Below are positions 24,173 through 34,878 of a DNA stretch of 64,000 nucleotides, piece after piece (the first letter of the stretch is position 1; each line of letters begins with the position of its first letter). The stretch is from Scatophagus argus (Eukaryota; Chordata; Actinopteri; Scatophagidae), in the NCBI RefSeq assembly GCF_020382885.2, contig NC_058510.1, forward strand, positions 3,964,862 to 4,028,861, written 5' to 3'. A program made the translations under genes and the position numbers. The notes under the pieces were generated by a model. It had not been told where the DNA came from. It did no database searches and was given only the letters and a program-made list of their open reading frames with translations.

Positions 24173-24791
24173 GACAAATTATTAGTCAGCTTTGCATGAT
24201 TCAATGGATCAGTCAATTTGATCTTTAAATGTGGCACCAGATGGAAAAACACACAAAGCAGCAACGCCATAACTTCCTTCGTCACAGTCTCTCCAGCAAA
24301 AAGCTCTTCATTCAGGTCCAGTGTATTTTAACATTTTTCAACACAATTAGACACTATGTCTGACAGTGCAGTGTCAAGCTGCTCGTGTAAACTACATTTC
24401 ATTCAGTAAACATACACCAAGTCAAAATTTCCTACTCAACAAAATTAGAAAAGGATAAAAAATGACAACAAAACTTGGTTGGGTATGTTTTTCATTATGT
24501 GACTGAGGTGACCGCAGGAACTGATGGTCTACAGTATGAGGTTTATGAGGTCACAGTATTTGGGTTTGTGTGAATCACGTAACAAATGATCGGCAGATTT
24601 TTAGACTCCTCTCCAAAGTTTGTGAGTGGGAGACTGAGCTCAACTCAGTGTCTTTCAGTTTGAAAACTACAGGAAGTCCATTTCCATCTAAATTCAAACA
24701 TGAATACACAAAGTTTCTCAGACCTGTATCGGCCCAAACCACTCTGGACCTTCACTTTGCCTGTGTGTTTTCGATAAGTCCTTGTAATTGA

Positions 24792-27533
24792 TCAGTTTTC
24801 CTCCTGCTTGTCAGATTTGCTGTTTCCTCGGGGTTTAAACGTGAGGGCCACACTGTTGATACAGAAGCGCTGACCTGTTGGCTCTGGTCCGTCATCAAAC
24901 ACATGACCCAGGTGGGCATCACACTGTACCAAAACACAAAAAGTCGTAGAAGAAAATTATACATCTGAATGCAAAGTATGGATGAGATGCACATTAAACA
25001 ATTCAAATTATAATCTGTTTTATTTACGCAGAGCTGTATTAACAAGAACAACTTTACTGAGCAAACATGAACTTTGGCTTCATGGCTCAGTTCAACACGA
25101 CTCACATTTTTACAAAGGACCTCTGTTCCCGCACTACCAAGGCTGTTGTCAGGGCGACGGACGATGGAGGCGTGGCTTTCATCCCGCTCCCATGTCCCAT
25201 GAGCCTCTTTGAAGGCTGGCCAGCCAGTCCCAGAGTCATACTTAGCCTCTGAACTATCAAGAGAGGAAGGAACATTTCCTCAGTGAGCATCTACTAATAG
25301 ATAACTAAATAAACAAGATAGTATGTGGGGAACTATTCCTTTAATCAAGGGTCTGACACATTGTCCTTTTCAAAATGCAATATGTTTACATATTTTGCAG
25401 AATACCCTTTGAGATCTGAGTACAAATAGCTAGATGTAAAGCTTGTATATAACCGCTGTGGCCTTTCAGTGCAGTATTTCAGAGGAAAGCTGGACGACGT
25501 TCTGCTTCCAACTTCACAGCCTAAAGAGGAAGTAAACTCTCCGGTGCTACCTATAGTCATGTTATTTTCCCTTAAAGTATGGAATAAATGATATATTGCC
25601 TTGATTTAAAAAACTTCAATAATGTAATTCACACTGTTTATTCACGATGTCCCTGAAAACAAACACAGCGGAAAGGTACAGTTTCCTTATGCACAGAATA
25701 CAGTCTGCTTACTTTTCTGACTACGTCACTGTTTAACTTGTAAATTCAGCCAAGTCTCATATTTAGTTGTTTGTGATGTTAATATGCAGTTCAAAGTCAC
25801 TGCTGCATTTTCTTTCACACTAGTTCGGTCCCAGATGTCTGGATTTGGAGCAGTCATGAGGCGCTGGGGGCAGAGCTGTTTTGCAGGATGTGATGTACAG
25901 ATGTGGAGGCAGATGTCTGCAGGGGTGTGCATTCAGTCACAAGCCAAACATTATGCTCTGCTTTCACCAACATGAAGCTCGCTGCAGCCTGCATGCGCTG
26001 TATCTCACAGCTTAAAGCATTTTGGCTGCGCCGACTGCCTGTTCCAACTACCATTAGAAATGTCTGAATTTAGTTTGGAAACACAAATATTTTTCCATTT
26101 TTTATTTTTCCAGATTTAACCAGACATGGAAGCTGTTACCTGAAAAGTGGAGCATCACAGCAGACACAGTGGTACATCCCCACTTCTGAATGGTTAAGGT
26201 AGATCCCACTAAAGGGCTGTGAACACACACACACACACACAATCACAGGGCCAATCACTAAGGCTGATTTCTCCATATAGTTTTGTAGCCTTAAGGCAAG
26301 TGCAATAGAGTCACTGGTCCTTATTCTTCTCATTATTAGCTACATGTAGAAATGAGTCTGTGTTTCACACTCAGGGCAGCTGTACTGGTCTATCACTGTG
26401 CTGTGGTTTATGTCAGGCTGGTAGACTGAGATAATGCTGGTTTGACACAAATGACTATTGATTATCAGTACTCACCACCTCAGTCCCCTTCTCTCGGGTG
26501 ACTACATACTGTTCCGGGGTCAGTTTCTTTTGCCAGTCTGTAGTCTCATCGTAGCGGGTGAGAGACTGCAGGCCTGCAGAAAGCAGAGCTTGCAATCAGA
26601 AAGGTCACAGAGATGCTTTGATGTACATTCAAGAATATACTAGAAGGACCTTAAATCCAGTTTCAATCAGGTGTCAACTGATACTTGACAATCAATGGCA
26701 GAACGTGCAGGCTGGTAGTCACACATTATGGAGGTCAGTTGCCCCAATGTAATTTTAATTTTAATGGGGTAAAATACAAAATGGAGACAATCTTAGATAG
26801 ACATTTAAAAACAATATTTTCATTGAAGTGCACAAAAAAAACATGAAAATAGAAAGAGAGAATGTGACAAGCATGACTAAGCTAACAACCCCGCTGTAGG
26901 CAAACTAAATATTTATAAACTACAGCCCCCCTTTCATACTTTTTAATGGTAACAATCGTTTTATTACAAATCCGTTGTGTAAAAGCTCAAAAGAAAAGCA
27001 CAGAAGAGTTGGGTGTTTACATTTTAACACGAAAAACACCACAACGTCAAGTGTCCTAGTCCTGAAATGAATCTGTAGGTGACTTGGGACCCCAGTTCTT
27101 TAAATTCAGTACCAACAGGAATGGGAACTAATGAACCAGAGTCCCAACCAACCCTGTTCTCCCATAACCGTAAAACGCAGTCTTCTTTGCACAAGCAACA
27201 TAATAAAAACAACAATAAGAATAAGAACAAACAGAAAGCCAAATAGACAGGCTGAAGAAGAATAACCCGTTTGTTATTCTCGGTGCCTTCCTGCAGATTT
27301 ATGTCCGAACACAAGACGGGAAAACTGCAGCACGGGGCACCTGCACGTGTTTGCAGCCTGCGATAAGACGGGATTTACCCGCAGGACGAAGAGACAGAAC
27401 ATAAATAACCCGGTATACCTCGAGACGTGCACACGGGCCGGATGAACGCCGGGATCCTCCTGGGTAACGCCGCCGATCTCGCCGTGGCGTGTTGAGAAGC
27501 AACCGCGAAGAGACGGGACGCGAACCGAGACAT
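24792..27533 (-). CDS. msrb2: Methionine-R-sulfoxide reductase B2, mitochondrial
   Basis: MsrB2 reduces the R-epimer of methionine sulfoxide in mitochondria. Minus-strand exons are 27533-27419, 26573-26476, 26216-26140, 25253-25106 and 24923-24792; they splice to 189 residues (human 182). Residues 1-38 ([20 protein letters not shown] and onward) are Arg/Ala/Ser-rich with no acidic residues, a typical mitochondrial targeting sequence. The catalytic domain has [42 protein letters not shown] and the active-site segment RFCINS with Cys167. Zinc ligands are C88/C91 and C144/C147 (two CxxC pairs). SGIYLN and [10 protein letters not shown] favour MSRB2 over MSRB3. The exon 4 acceptor is the upstream AG at 25255-25254; the AG four bases later would break the frame. 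The 3' splice site of exon 3 sits in a TG repeat. Confidence 0.94.
26222..26241 (-). repeat. msrb2: (TG)9 tract at the 3' splice site of msrb2 exon 3
   Basis: On the transcript strand a TG run ends about 7 bases before the exon 3 boundary (TGTGTTCACAG then CCCTTT). It takes the place of a pyrimidine tract. Confidence 0.9.
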
Positions 27534-28300
27534 GTTTGCGGCTGCTGTGTCGAGTCTTGTCTGAAGTCAAGTGCGCTTCATCAATGGAAGCCAAGTGCGC
27601 GCCCTGCGTCGGGGCTGTCGGTGTCATCGAGTTCGCGCCGGTCCTCCCCGGCTGATGCAGGCTGTCGGCTGGCTGACCCGGTCAAAAATCATATCACCAG
27701 CTATATAGGTCAAAGTGGACTGGAATCCGTGGCTTTTTATTGCCAGACAAGGTTCAAAGAGCACCATATCGTAATTGTGTAGCGGCTTTGTTGTGAGAAA
27801 AAAACACTGCAAGTCCCTGTATAGACGAGTATGTGAAGGGACCTTAAAGTTAAACACGTCACTTATCAGATTAACTTTATTTGATGCAGAGCAATCCTGT
27901 GATGCAGGATGTCTTCCTGCAAAACAAATGATCTAAAACTAAATTTTCTCTCAAACTATATAACTACTACTATAAACTGTGTTTACATGTTCGAGTGTGT
28001 TGAAATGGCCCGTACTGATTGTGTCAAGTGTTAAGTAAGCTGACACAATTTGTGGTAAAATGGCTTCCACGCCGATTGTGTTAAATTTGACACAAGTGCT
28101 GTCTTTGACCAGACTCTCCATTTGGGTCGAAATTCTGCACAGTTTGTGTAACTTTTAACACATCTCTTTTTGCAGTAAACCTCCACTGAGACACAAACGG
28201 CAGGTAAAGACCACACGCTGACCAGTCCGACTGTGGTGCAATCTTTTGGCTTAATACAGTGAATCCTCTTTAATGAGAAACCAAAGGTTAAACAATTGTG
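27534..28300. other. Intergenic interval: msrb2 promoter side and armc3 3' flank
   Basis: The first 150 bases next to msrb2 exon 1 are GC- and CpG-rich, continuing the CpG-dense exon, and probably hold a TATA-less promoter. Further right, 28004-28100 contains two diverged copies of a roughly 53-base unit starting AAATGGC. No gene is seen. Confidence 0.5.
28004..28100. repeat. Two diverged tandem copies of a unit of about 53 bp
   Basis: Both copies begin AAATGGC, continue to GATTGTGT and end near GACACAA; within each, TTGTGT and ACACAA halves can pair. It may be a decayed miniature transposon, but no ends are clear. Confidence 0.45.
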
Positions 28301-28306
28301 TTTATT
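28301..28306 (-). terminator. armc3: Candidate polyadenylation signal of armc3
   Basis: TTTATT on the plus strand gives AATAAA on the minus strand about 110 bases after the armc3 stop codon, implying a short 3' UTR. Confidence 0.5.
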
Positions 28307-28416
28307 TAAAAAGCCACATTCATAGAGAAAGAGAATTTTACTTTTTGGCTTGTGTTTGCACTGAAATAATTCAAATTAAAATGTCTGGTTACTGCATCAT
28401 TTACTACAGTGTTGGT

Positions 28417-31400
28417 CTATATAGTCTGATATTGCACAGCAGCAGGGGTATTGGATGTCAGCAGTCTTCCAGGCTGGTGCATAAGGTCCACTATGTAGCA
28501 GCAAGGCTGGGACGAGTGCCTGTTCCTGGACTTCCTGCTGAAGAGGAGCACTTCATTCCAAGCCCGGTTGTACTCACCCCTAATGAGTGTGCAGCTCAAT
28601 CCGATGCTATCAACCAGACACTGAAAAGTTAAAGGATAGGTCAGGGTGTGAATATTTGGAAACAGAAGATGGACTGAATGAAGGAGTGTTATTGGATGTA
28701 CATCAAAAAATGAGAGATGGAGATAAAATGGATTAAAACATGGGTGAAATGTAAAGTCTGCAAAGGTTTGGGACATGATGCTGAGAGGTAGCTGTGATAC
28801 CTTGAAGAGAAGCGCCCTGTGGCAGTAGATTCCCCTCTTGATCAAACCAATGGGAACAACATTAGACTGCAGCTGAAACTTGAGCTCGCTGAGGTGGAGC
28901 ACCCATGAGAATTCGTGCAACTTTTCCATCTCCACTGCACCGCCCATGGCTTCACTCACTAGCCTGACATGCAAAGCCATGCATACACAAATGCATTACA
29001 ATGTAGGACCCTTTTGATTTCTGAATTCTGATTTTGTGTGTCAGCTGTCATCTGACATTTTATAAGTTGGTGTGATTCTGGAGATTTGAAAACAATGGCT
29101 GCCAATCATTTAATATATCTTCTTCTCTATTTCTACTTTCATCCCTGCATGCTATCTGCTGATTGCATTAATCATCACCTGGCCAAGGCAGCGTACTGCT
29201 CTCGTTCATCACTCAGTGGAAGGATGGATTCTTTGGCCTTGTTAATGAGAAGCTGCAATGAGACGTCATTCATCATCTTCCACGGTTTCTTTGTGGGAGA
29301 CTCAGGTGGGGTCTCATCTTTGTGTTTGTCATCCTCTTTCATCTTCCTGTACGGAGAGACAGTACATTAAAAAGAAATCTGATTCACTGTCTTAAAATAG
29401 GGAGAATGTCAGTATAAATTTATACCAAAATGAGACTACTATGTTTCTACATATAGTTAAGTAATCTTGCATCTTGAAAAAAGGTTTCCCCACGTGCACA
29501 GACACTCTCATACTGGTGTTCTGGATTATATGGTGTGTTTCTTTCATTGTGTGTGTGTGTGTGTGTTATGTGCAGCATCTTCAGCTGAATCTTCATGGGT
29601 GTGCATGCATTTGCACTTGTGCATGTTTGGGGTTGTGTGCCTAAGTCCATTAGTCTAAACACAAAGGCTCTTTCACACTCTGAGTGTGTTGCCATCTTAA
29701 AAAAATGGGGTCCTTTAGCCAGTGAGGCCACATTAACAGGGCACACTGAAGAAAACAGGGAAAGGGGGAAAAAAGAGAACAGCACTGGATTGGTCCAGAC
29801 AAGGGGAGGGTGATAGTAATCTAACAGCCACAATGAATTGTACCAACAAACTACATGTTGTTGCTGGTAGTGTAGGAAACTTGCTGAGACTCAGCCAAAG
29901 CTCTACTACAATCTGTGTGGTTGAGCCCCAGCTAGCTGTCATAATTTGGGATGTAATATGATGCAAATTATCAGATTTTATGAATATTTTGAAAAATGAA
30001 AGAGACATACTCTGCTGCTGTGCTGATAACAATGATGGGCCGGTGCTGGTTGACAGGCTGATTGGACAGTTCCTCCAAAGTCAGAATCCTCTGACCTGCA
30101 CAAGCCTGAGAAAAAGAGAAGAGTATTATACCAAACTTCAAAATCTTAAAATATCCTTTCCATTTAGCTTATATTTCTTTAAGAGATGCACATACACACA
30201 CCTTCCCGGCATCATAGAAGCCATCTCTGATAATGTCAGTGGAAGCCAAATGACCAGTCAGGCTGTACTTAATAGACACGTTGTAGTTAAGCAGGTTGAT
30301 CATGGCCAACCCACTGAAACTGCTCTTACGATTCACAGATTCGTTAATTTCCTGAAGCATTTCAAGGGCTCTGAGAAACACAAGAGGAACACAAGCACTT
30401 GCAGCTATTCAGACACTGATAACATTGATTAAGAATACATACACTAACAAACATACACCGATCAGCCACAACATTAACACCACTGACAGGTGAAGTGAGT
30501 AACGTTAATCATCTGGTTACAGTGCAATGTTCTGCTGGGAAGCCTTGGGTTTTGGCAATCATGTGGAGGCTCTTTGACACACACCACTGACTTCAATATT
30601 GCAGACCAAACACACCCCATCTGGAGGCCCCACCCTCAATACACAGGACCCAAATAGCCCAACATTCTAATACCAGTGACCACAAAACACCCCCAAAGGT
30701 CCAGTGTTCCTTCACCTGACAAGACAGAGCTGTTGCAGCAGCACAAGTGGGACTTACAGCATATCAAGCAGATGGTTTTAATGTTGTGGCTCACTGGTGT
30801 ATATGCACAGGAGCAAAAGGTCCCACATATTCTAATATTGCTATGTAATACTGCCCTACACTGCCACCTACTGTCTATTGAAAAGATTACTATTTAAAAG
30901 AGTTTGCTCCCACCACACCACAGTTTTATAATGCTTTTACTTCACCCTACTTAACAATGTTCCTCCATTTCCATGCATAACGATTCTTCTGTCAGGCATG
31001 CAGTCATGTCATCTGTCATCTCAGTGTCTCACCCATATTTGCACATCTCCGCAGTTGTGGCCTCATCACTGGCACAGACACTGAGAGCCAAGCATGCATT
31101 ATTCAACACCTCCTTGTTGTAGGAGCGCAGCAAATTGACAAGTGGTTGAAGGCCTCCAGCACTTTGCAGCTACATAGGACAGGGAGTGGATGTTAGGTAG
31201 TCAGAGAAAGCATTTAAAATATTGTTTTCAGCCATTAGACACACACAAACGCCGACCTCTGTCCTGGCTTTTGTATCACAGGTCAGCACAGCCAGGCACC
31301 GTGTGGAGTTGACCAGGACCTGCAGATTTGTGGACTTCAAGGGCTCCACCAGAGCTTGTATGGCTCCATGTGACAAGATGCTGCAGCGGATGACCTCCTG

Positions 31401-34400
31401 TTCTGCCATGTTGCCAAGTGTGGCAGCAGAATTGGCCACCGTCCTGGGACAGCTTCCATAGAGCTGCTGGACAAGGATCTCATGGCCTCCTGCCTCATAA
31501 ACGGCACTGTGAGTTACCAGACATGGAGAGCAGATTTATTTCAAATCTGCAGAGCTGACGACAAGTGCAATCTCACAACGTAGCATTTCTGTATTGTGTG
31601 TGTGTGTGTCAGTTATGGAAATAATTAACGGAAAATGGAGTAAAATGGTTGTGTCCTGAGAACTTGAAGGAGACAGTAATAGTGAAATATTAAGTCAGAC
31701 AGTGAGTAAGACGGTGGGTATAGTGAAGCTCTGTCAGGGGAATATGAAGGTGGGAGACAAAATTGAGAAAGAAAGTGAAGATAGGTAGAGATATTCAATG
31801 AGGGAGAACCATGAGAAGATGGATGAAGCATTAAATCTGTGAAATATTGCAGACAAAGATTTACTGCTAATCTTAAAAATACCACCTCTTTTTAAGCCTC
31901 GGTTTTAGACTTATGACTGAATTTTTTACACATTTGGCAATATGTTACACATATCATTAATACTATGTGGCATACACACTCAAAAGATCTTGAAAGTATT
32001 GATATTCTAGGGCTTTTTTTGAGTAAAGCAGTGTAGAAATTATATTTAAATATCTAACAGAACACAAAATATCTTCGTTATTCCAAGATTAACCATAAAA
32101 GCACTCAGGTTGTCTGTAACTCACAGCGCATTGAGCTGGTTGCTATGTGTGAGGTCAGAGAGGGCCCAGGTTGCTGCCTCTCTCAGCTCCAAACTCTCAT
32201 TGTTCAGCAGTTGTACAACAGCAAGGATGCCACCTGAAACACACAGAAATCTGACATATTCACACTCCATTGTGGTGAGTATACTGATGTTATGGGAGCT
32301 GTGTGAACGTGTGTGTACCCAGGTCTCTGAAGCTGTCTTTGTTGGCTCGCTGGAAGCACATGGCGGGCACAGCGTGGCAGGTAGCTGTTTTCACGCTGAT
32401 GTCCTCCACAGACAGAAGCTCTACCAGAATCTTCTCCACATTCTGCTCAAGAAGCAGTTTGCGGTTCTCAGCTACACACACACACACACAGCCATGTACA
32501 TGTACGCACAATGACACACAGACAGAAAACACACACAGCTAAAGTTAGTACCCTTGTGAGTTCCAAACCTATAGTCGGACAGCTAAGAGAAAATTCTAAT
32601 TTCTCATCTCCCTGTGTGCTTACGGCTCTGAGCAGCCCTGGCGATGCATTTAACTGCACTGGATTGGATTTCGGGCACGTTGGGGGTGAGAACAAACTCC
32701 ATTAGCCTTGTCATTCCTCCACCCTCGTGGATCAGCTGGAAAGTCTCGCTGTCTCGCAGACAGTTAGCAACTACCTGTAAGGCCTCAGCATGGAGGTCAC
32801 TGAAGTCCTATAAAAATTAAAAAAATACAAAGGTGGACAAAGGATGTACACAGTCCTTAAATGGGACAGAAAATGCATCAGGAGTGGAGAACACGTACTG
32901 TTGCAAGGAAAATCATTTCCAGCTAGTGATGTTCTTTCTTTCATACTCACCTACCTTGTTACTTAATATATCCATAAGCTTCTCAAATCCTTGCTGTTTC
33001 CTGAAGGTGTTGAATGTGTCTTTGTCAGTGGTGACATTCTGCAGCGTCTTTAAAGCCAAATGCTGTATGACAGGGTAATCTGACGTCAAAAGTTCCAGAA
33101 GTGGAGGGATCCCACCCAACTTATGTAATGCTTGACGACTTTTGTAGTCCTACATCATGACAGAATAACATAGAGAAAATTTTGGAACAGTCTGATTCCT
33201 ACCCATCAAAAGCCTATAGCTTTGGTCTATGACAATGGCTTATAACTTCTGAGATACTTATATAAATCCAACTTCTACTTAAGTTTTAAAACTAAAAACC
33301 TAACAATCATATAACCTTGTAACCTCCTCTATGACAACTTTGAGTCACCTGAACCAGATTGAAGATGATCTCCAGGGAGTTCTTTGCGACATCAGGGTCT
33401 GGACTGGATAGAAGCTGGATTAGAGGTGGCAGGCCCTTACTGTCAAAGATCTGGACCTTACAGACAAAATCCGCTGACAGAGAGGCCAGGCACAGTGTTG
33501 CAAATTCATGGACAACTACATCTTCTTGAATAGGAGAGAGAAAATTTGAGTGTTAGCTATAGCTAATATAACCCTAAATATCAATATTTGAGTCTGTTCA
33601 TCCTGCATTGAAAACAACTCACCTTCAAGTGACAGTTTGTCAATTATTGATGGAATGACGTCTATTTTTTTCAGAGCATTCTTTACATCACCTTTCAATG
33701 AAAACATGATACAAAGTTAACAACAACCCTTCCCTCAATCTGTAAGTCAACTAAACTGTGAATTTTGTAGTCTCTAAATAGTCTATTGCCTGACAAGCAG
33801 ATAGATGGATGTGCAGTTGGTCTGTAAGTTATGATGCCAAGTGACTGAAAAGGCAATTCCGCATTGATTTTGTATGTTGTGCGACTCACTGTTGTTTGCC
33901 ATGATGCCCAGGGCCATGAAGGCGTTGCGTCTGACCAGCTTGTTGTTGTGAGCGATGAGCTGACAGACAGGCTCCAGTGCACCAAGTCCCAGCAAAGAAA
34001 CCTTGTTCTCCTCTCCTAACAACAGAGGGAGACAGTGAACAGGAAAATCGAGTTAAGTGCCAAACAGACCTGAGTGCATGTGGACAGTATGTATCACTGA
34101 GGCAGTGAAGATAAACACTGTAATGTGATTTTATACATAATATAAAGGGGCAAGAGTGGGGATAAAAGATAAAATGGGATGGTGCTCCAGCATATAAAAG
34201 GGAAAAAGGGTAATTTATTTGTCCTTGTGCTAAACTGGGTTGCACATTGAAATTAGTTTGCAGCCCCCCTCAGGCTACATCAATAGAACATATACACAGG
34301 TAGTTCACTTTAGAAAAGCTAAGAATGCAAATTAATAAAATATAGCCTGTGCGTATTTATACACACACACACAGACAGCCAGGAAATTATTCTGTGGAAT

Positions 34401-34878
34401 TTCTTTTATTTGCGTTTGGGTGAAAGTAAACAGCAGCAACAGCATGGTGATGATCATGTTCACAGTAAAGATGAGACGTCTGGGGAAACACTGTCCTTCA
34501 GCTCTGACTGTGCTGTCTACTGTACCTTTCTCTGCAAATGCGTGAATCGCTTCACAGGCTTTGATGAGGATGTCCTCCTCCGGGGAGGTCAGCAGCAGCA
34601 CTGCCGTTGCTGGGGTTTTGCCCTCAACAGTCAGCGGTTCAAACTGTGAGTGTGAGGAGAGAGTACATGCTTTATAACCTATTCCGTGTCTGTCCCCTCG
34701 ATGCACAGTATGTTTTCAGGCAATGGTATCTGTTTCAGTGGACACGAAACATGTGAGCCTCTCAGAAACACGTTGGCTTGTTTCATGACAGGGTGAAGAT
34801 GAGAAAGCTTTAACTGCATGAATGTCTCACCGTTTCCTTGCATGGAGTTTCACTCTCCTTCTTCACTTTCTTTCCCAT
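28417..34878 (-). CDS. armc3: Armadillo repeat-containing protein 3
   Basis: Armc3 is an armadillo-repeat protein expressed in ciliated tissue and testis and needed for sperm flagella in mammals. Sixteen minus-strand exons splice in frame to 787 residues: 34878-34831, 34643-34526, 34015-33890, 33691-33623, 33524-33349, 33149-32955, 32807-32624, 32471-32319, 32233-32125, 31506-31257, 31169-31033, 30370-30202, 30105-30011, 29346-29179, 28963-28801 and 28620-28417. The N-terminus MGKKVKKE and SPEEDILIKACEAIHAFAEKG match mammalian ARMC3. Tandem armadillo repeats fill exons 2-11 (for example GLPPLIQLLSSPDPDVAKNS, GGLQPLVNLLRS). Exon 12 carries SIKYSLTGHLASTDIIRDGF. The C-terminal EDR1-like domain includes FSWVLHLSELKFQ, GIYCHRALLF and LIRGEYNRAWNEV. 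It is shorter than human (872) mainly in the linker before the EDR1 domain. The exon 10 donor is an unusual GTCGGC. It is divergently arranged with pip4k2a. Confidence 0.94.
29549..29567. repeat. (TG)n microsatellite in armc3 intron 13
   Basis: A TG run of about 9 units between armc3 exons 13 and 14. Confidence 0.9.
30454..30801. mobile_element. Non-autonomous Tc1/mariner element in armc3 intron 11
   Basis: The left end (TACACCGATCAGCCACAACA) and right end are inverted repeats of over 30 bases with a few mismatches. TA dinucleotides stand at both borders, as Tc1 insertion requires. The terminal repeats and an internal stretch (gcaatgttctgctgggaagc) resemble a Tc1-like transposon common in fish, whose transposase would need over 1 kb. 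This copy is about 350 bases, so nearly all coding sequence is deleted. Confidence 0.8.
32473..32490 (-). repeat. armc3: (TG)n tract forming the 3' splice site of armc3 exon 8
   Basis: On the transcript strand the TG run of 8-9 units reaches the acceptor itself (TGTGTGTAG then CTGAG), with no pyrimidine tract between. A weaker T/C-rich patch lies about 45 bases further upstream. Confidence 0.9.

Noticed and set aside
25067..25252. Plus-strand open frame over an msrb2 exon
   Set aside because: Antisense to msrb2 exon 4, whose minus-strand reading contains the conserved SGTGWPAF.
32110..32514. 134-codon plus-strand open frame
   Set aside because: Antisense to armc3 exons 8 and 9 and ends in the CA repeat.
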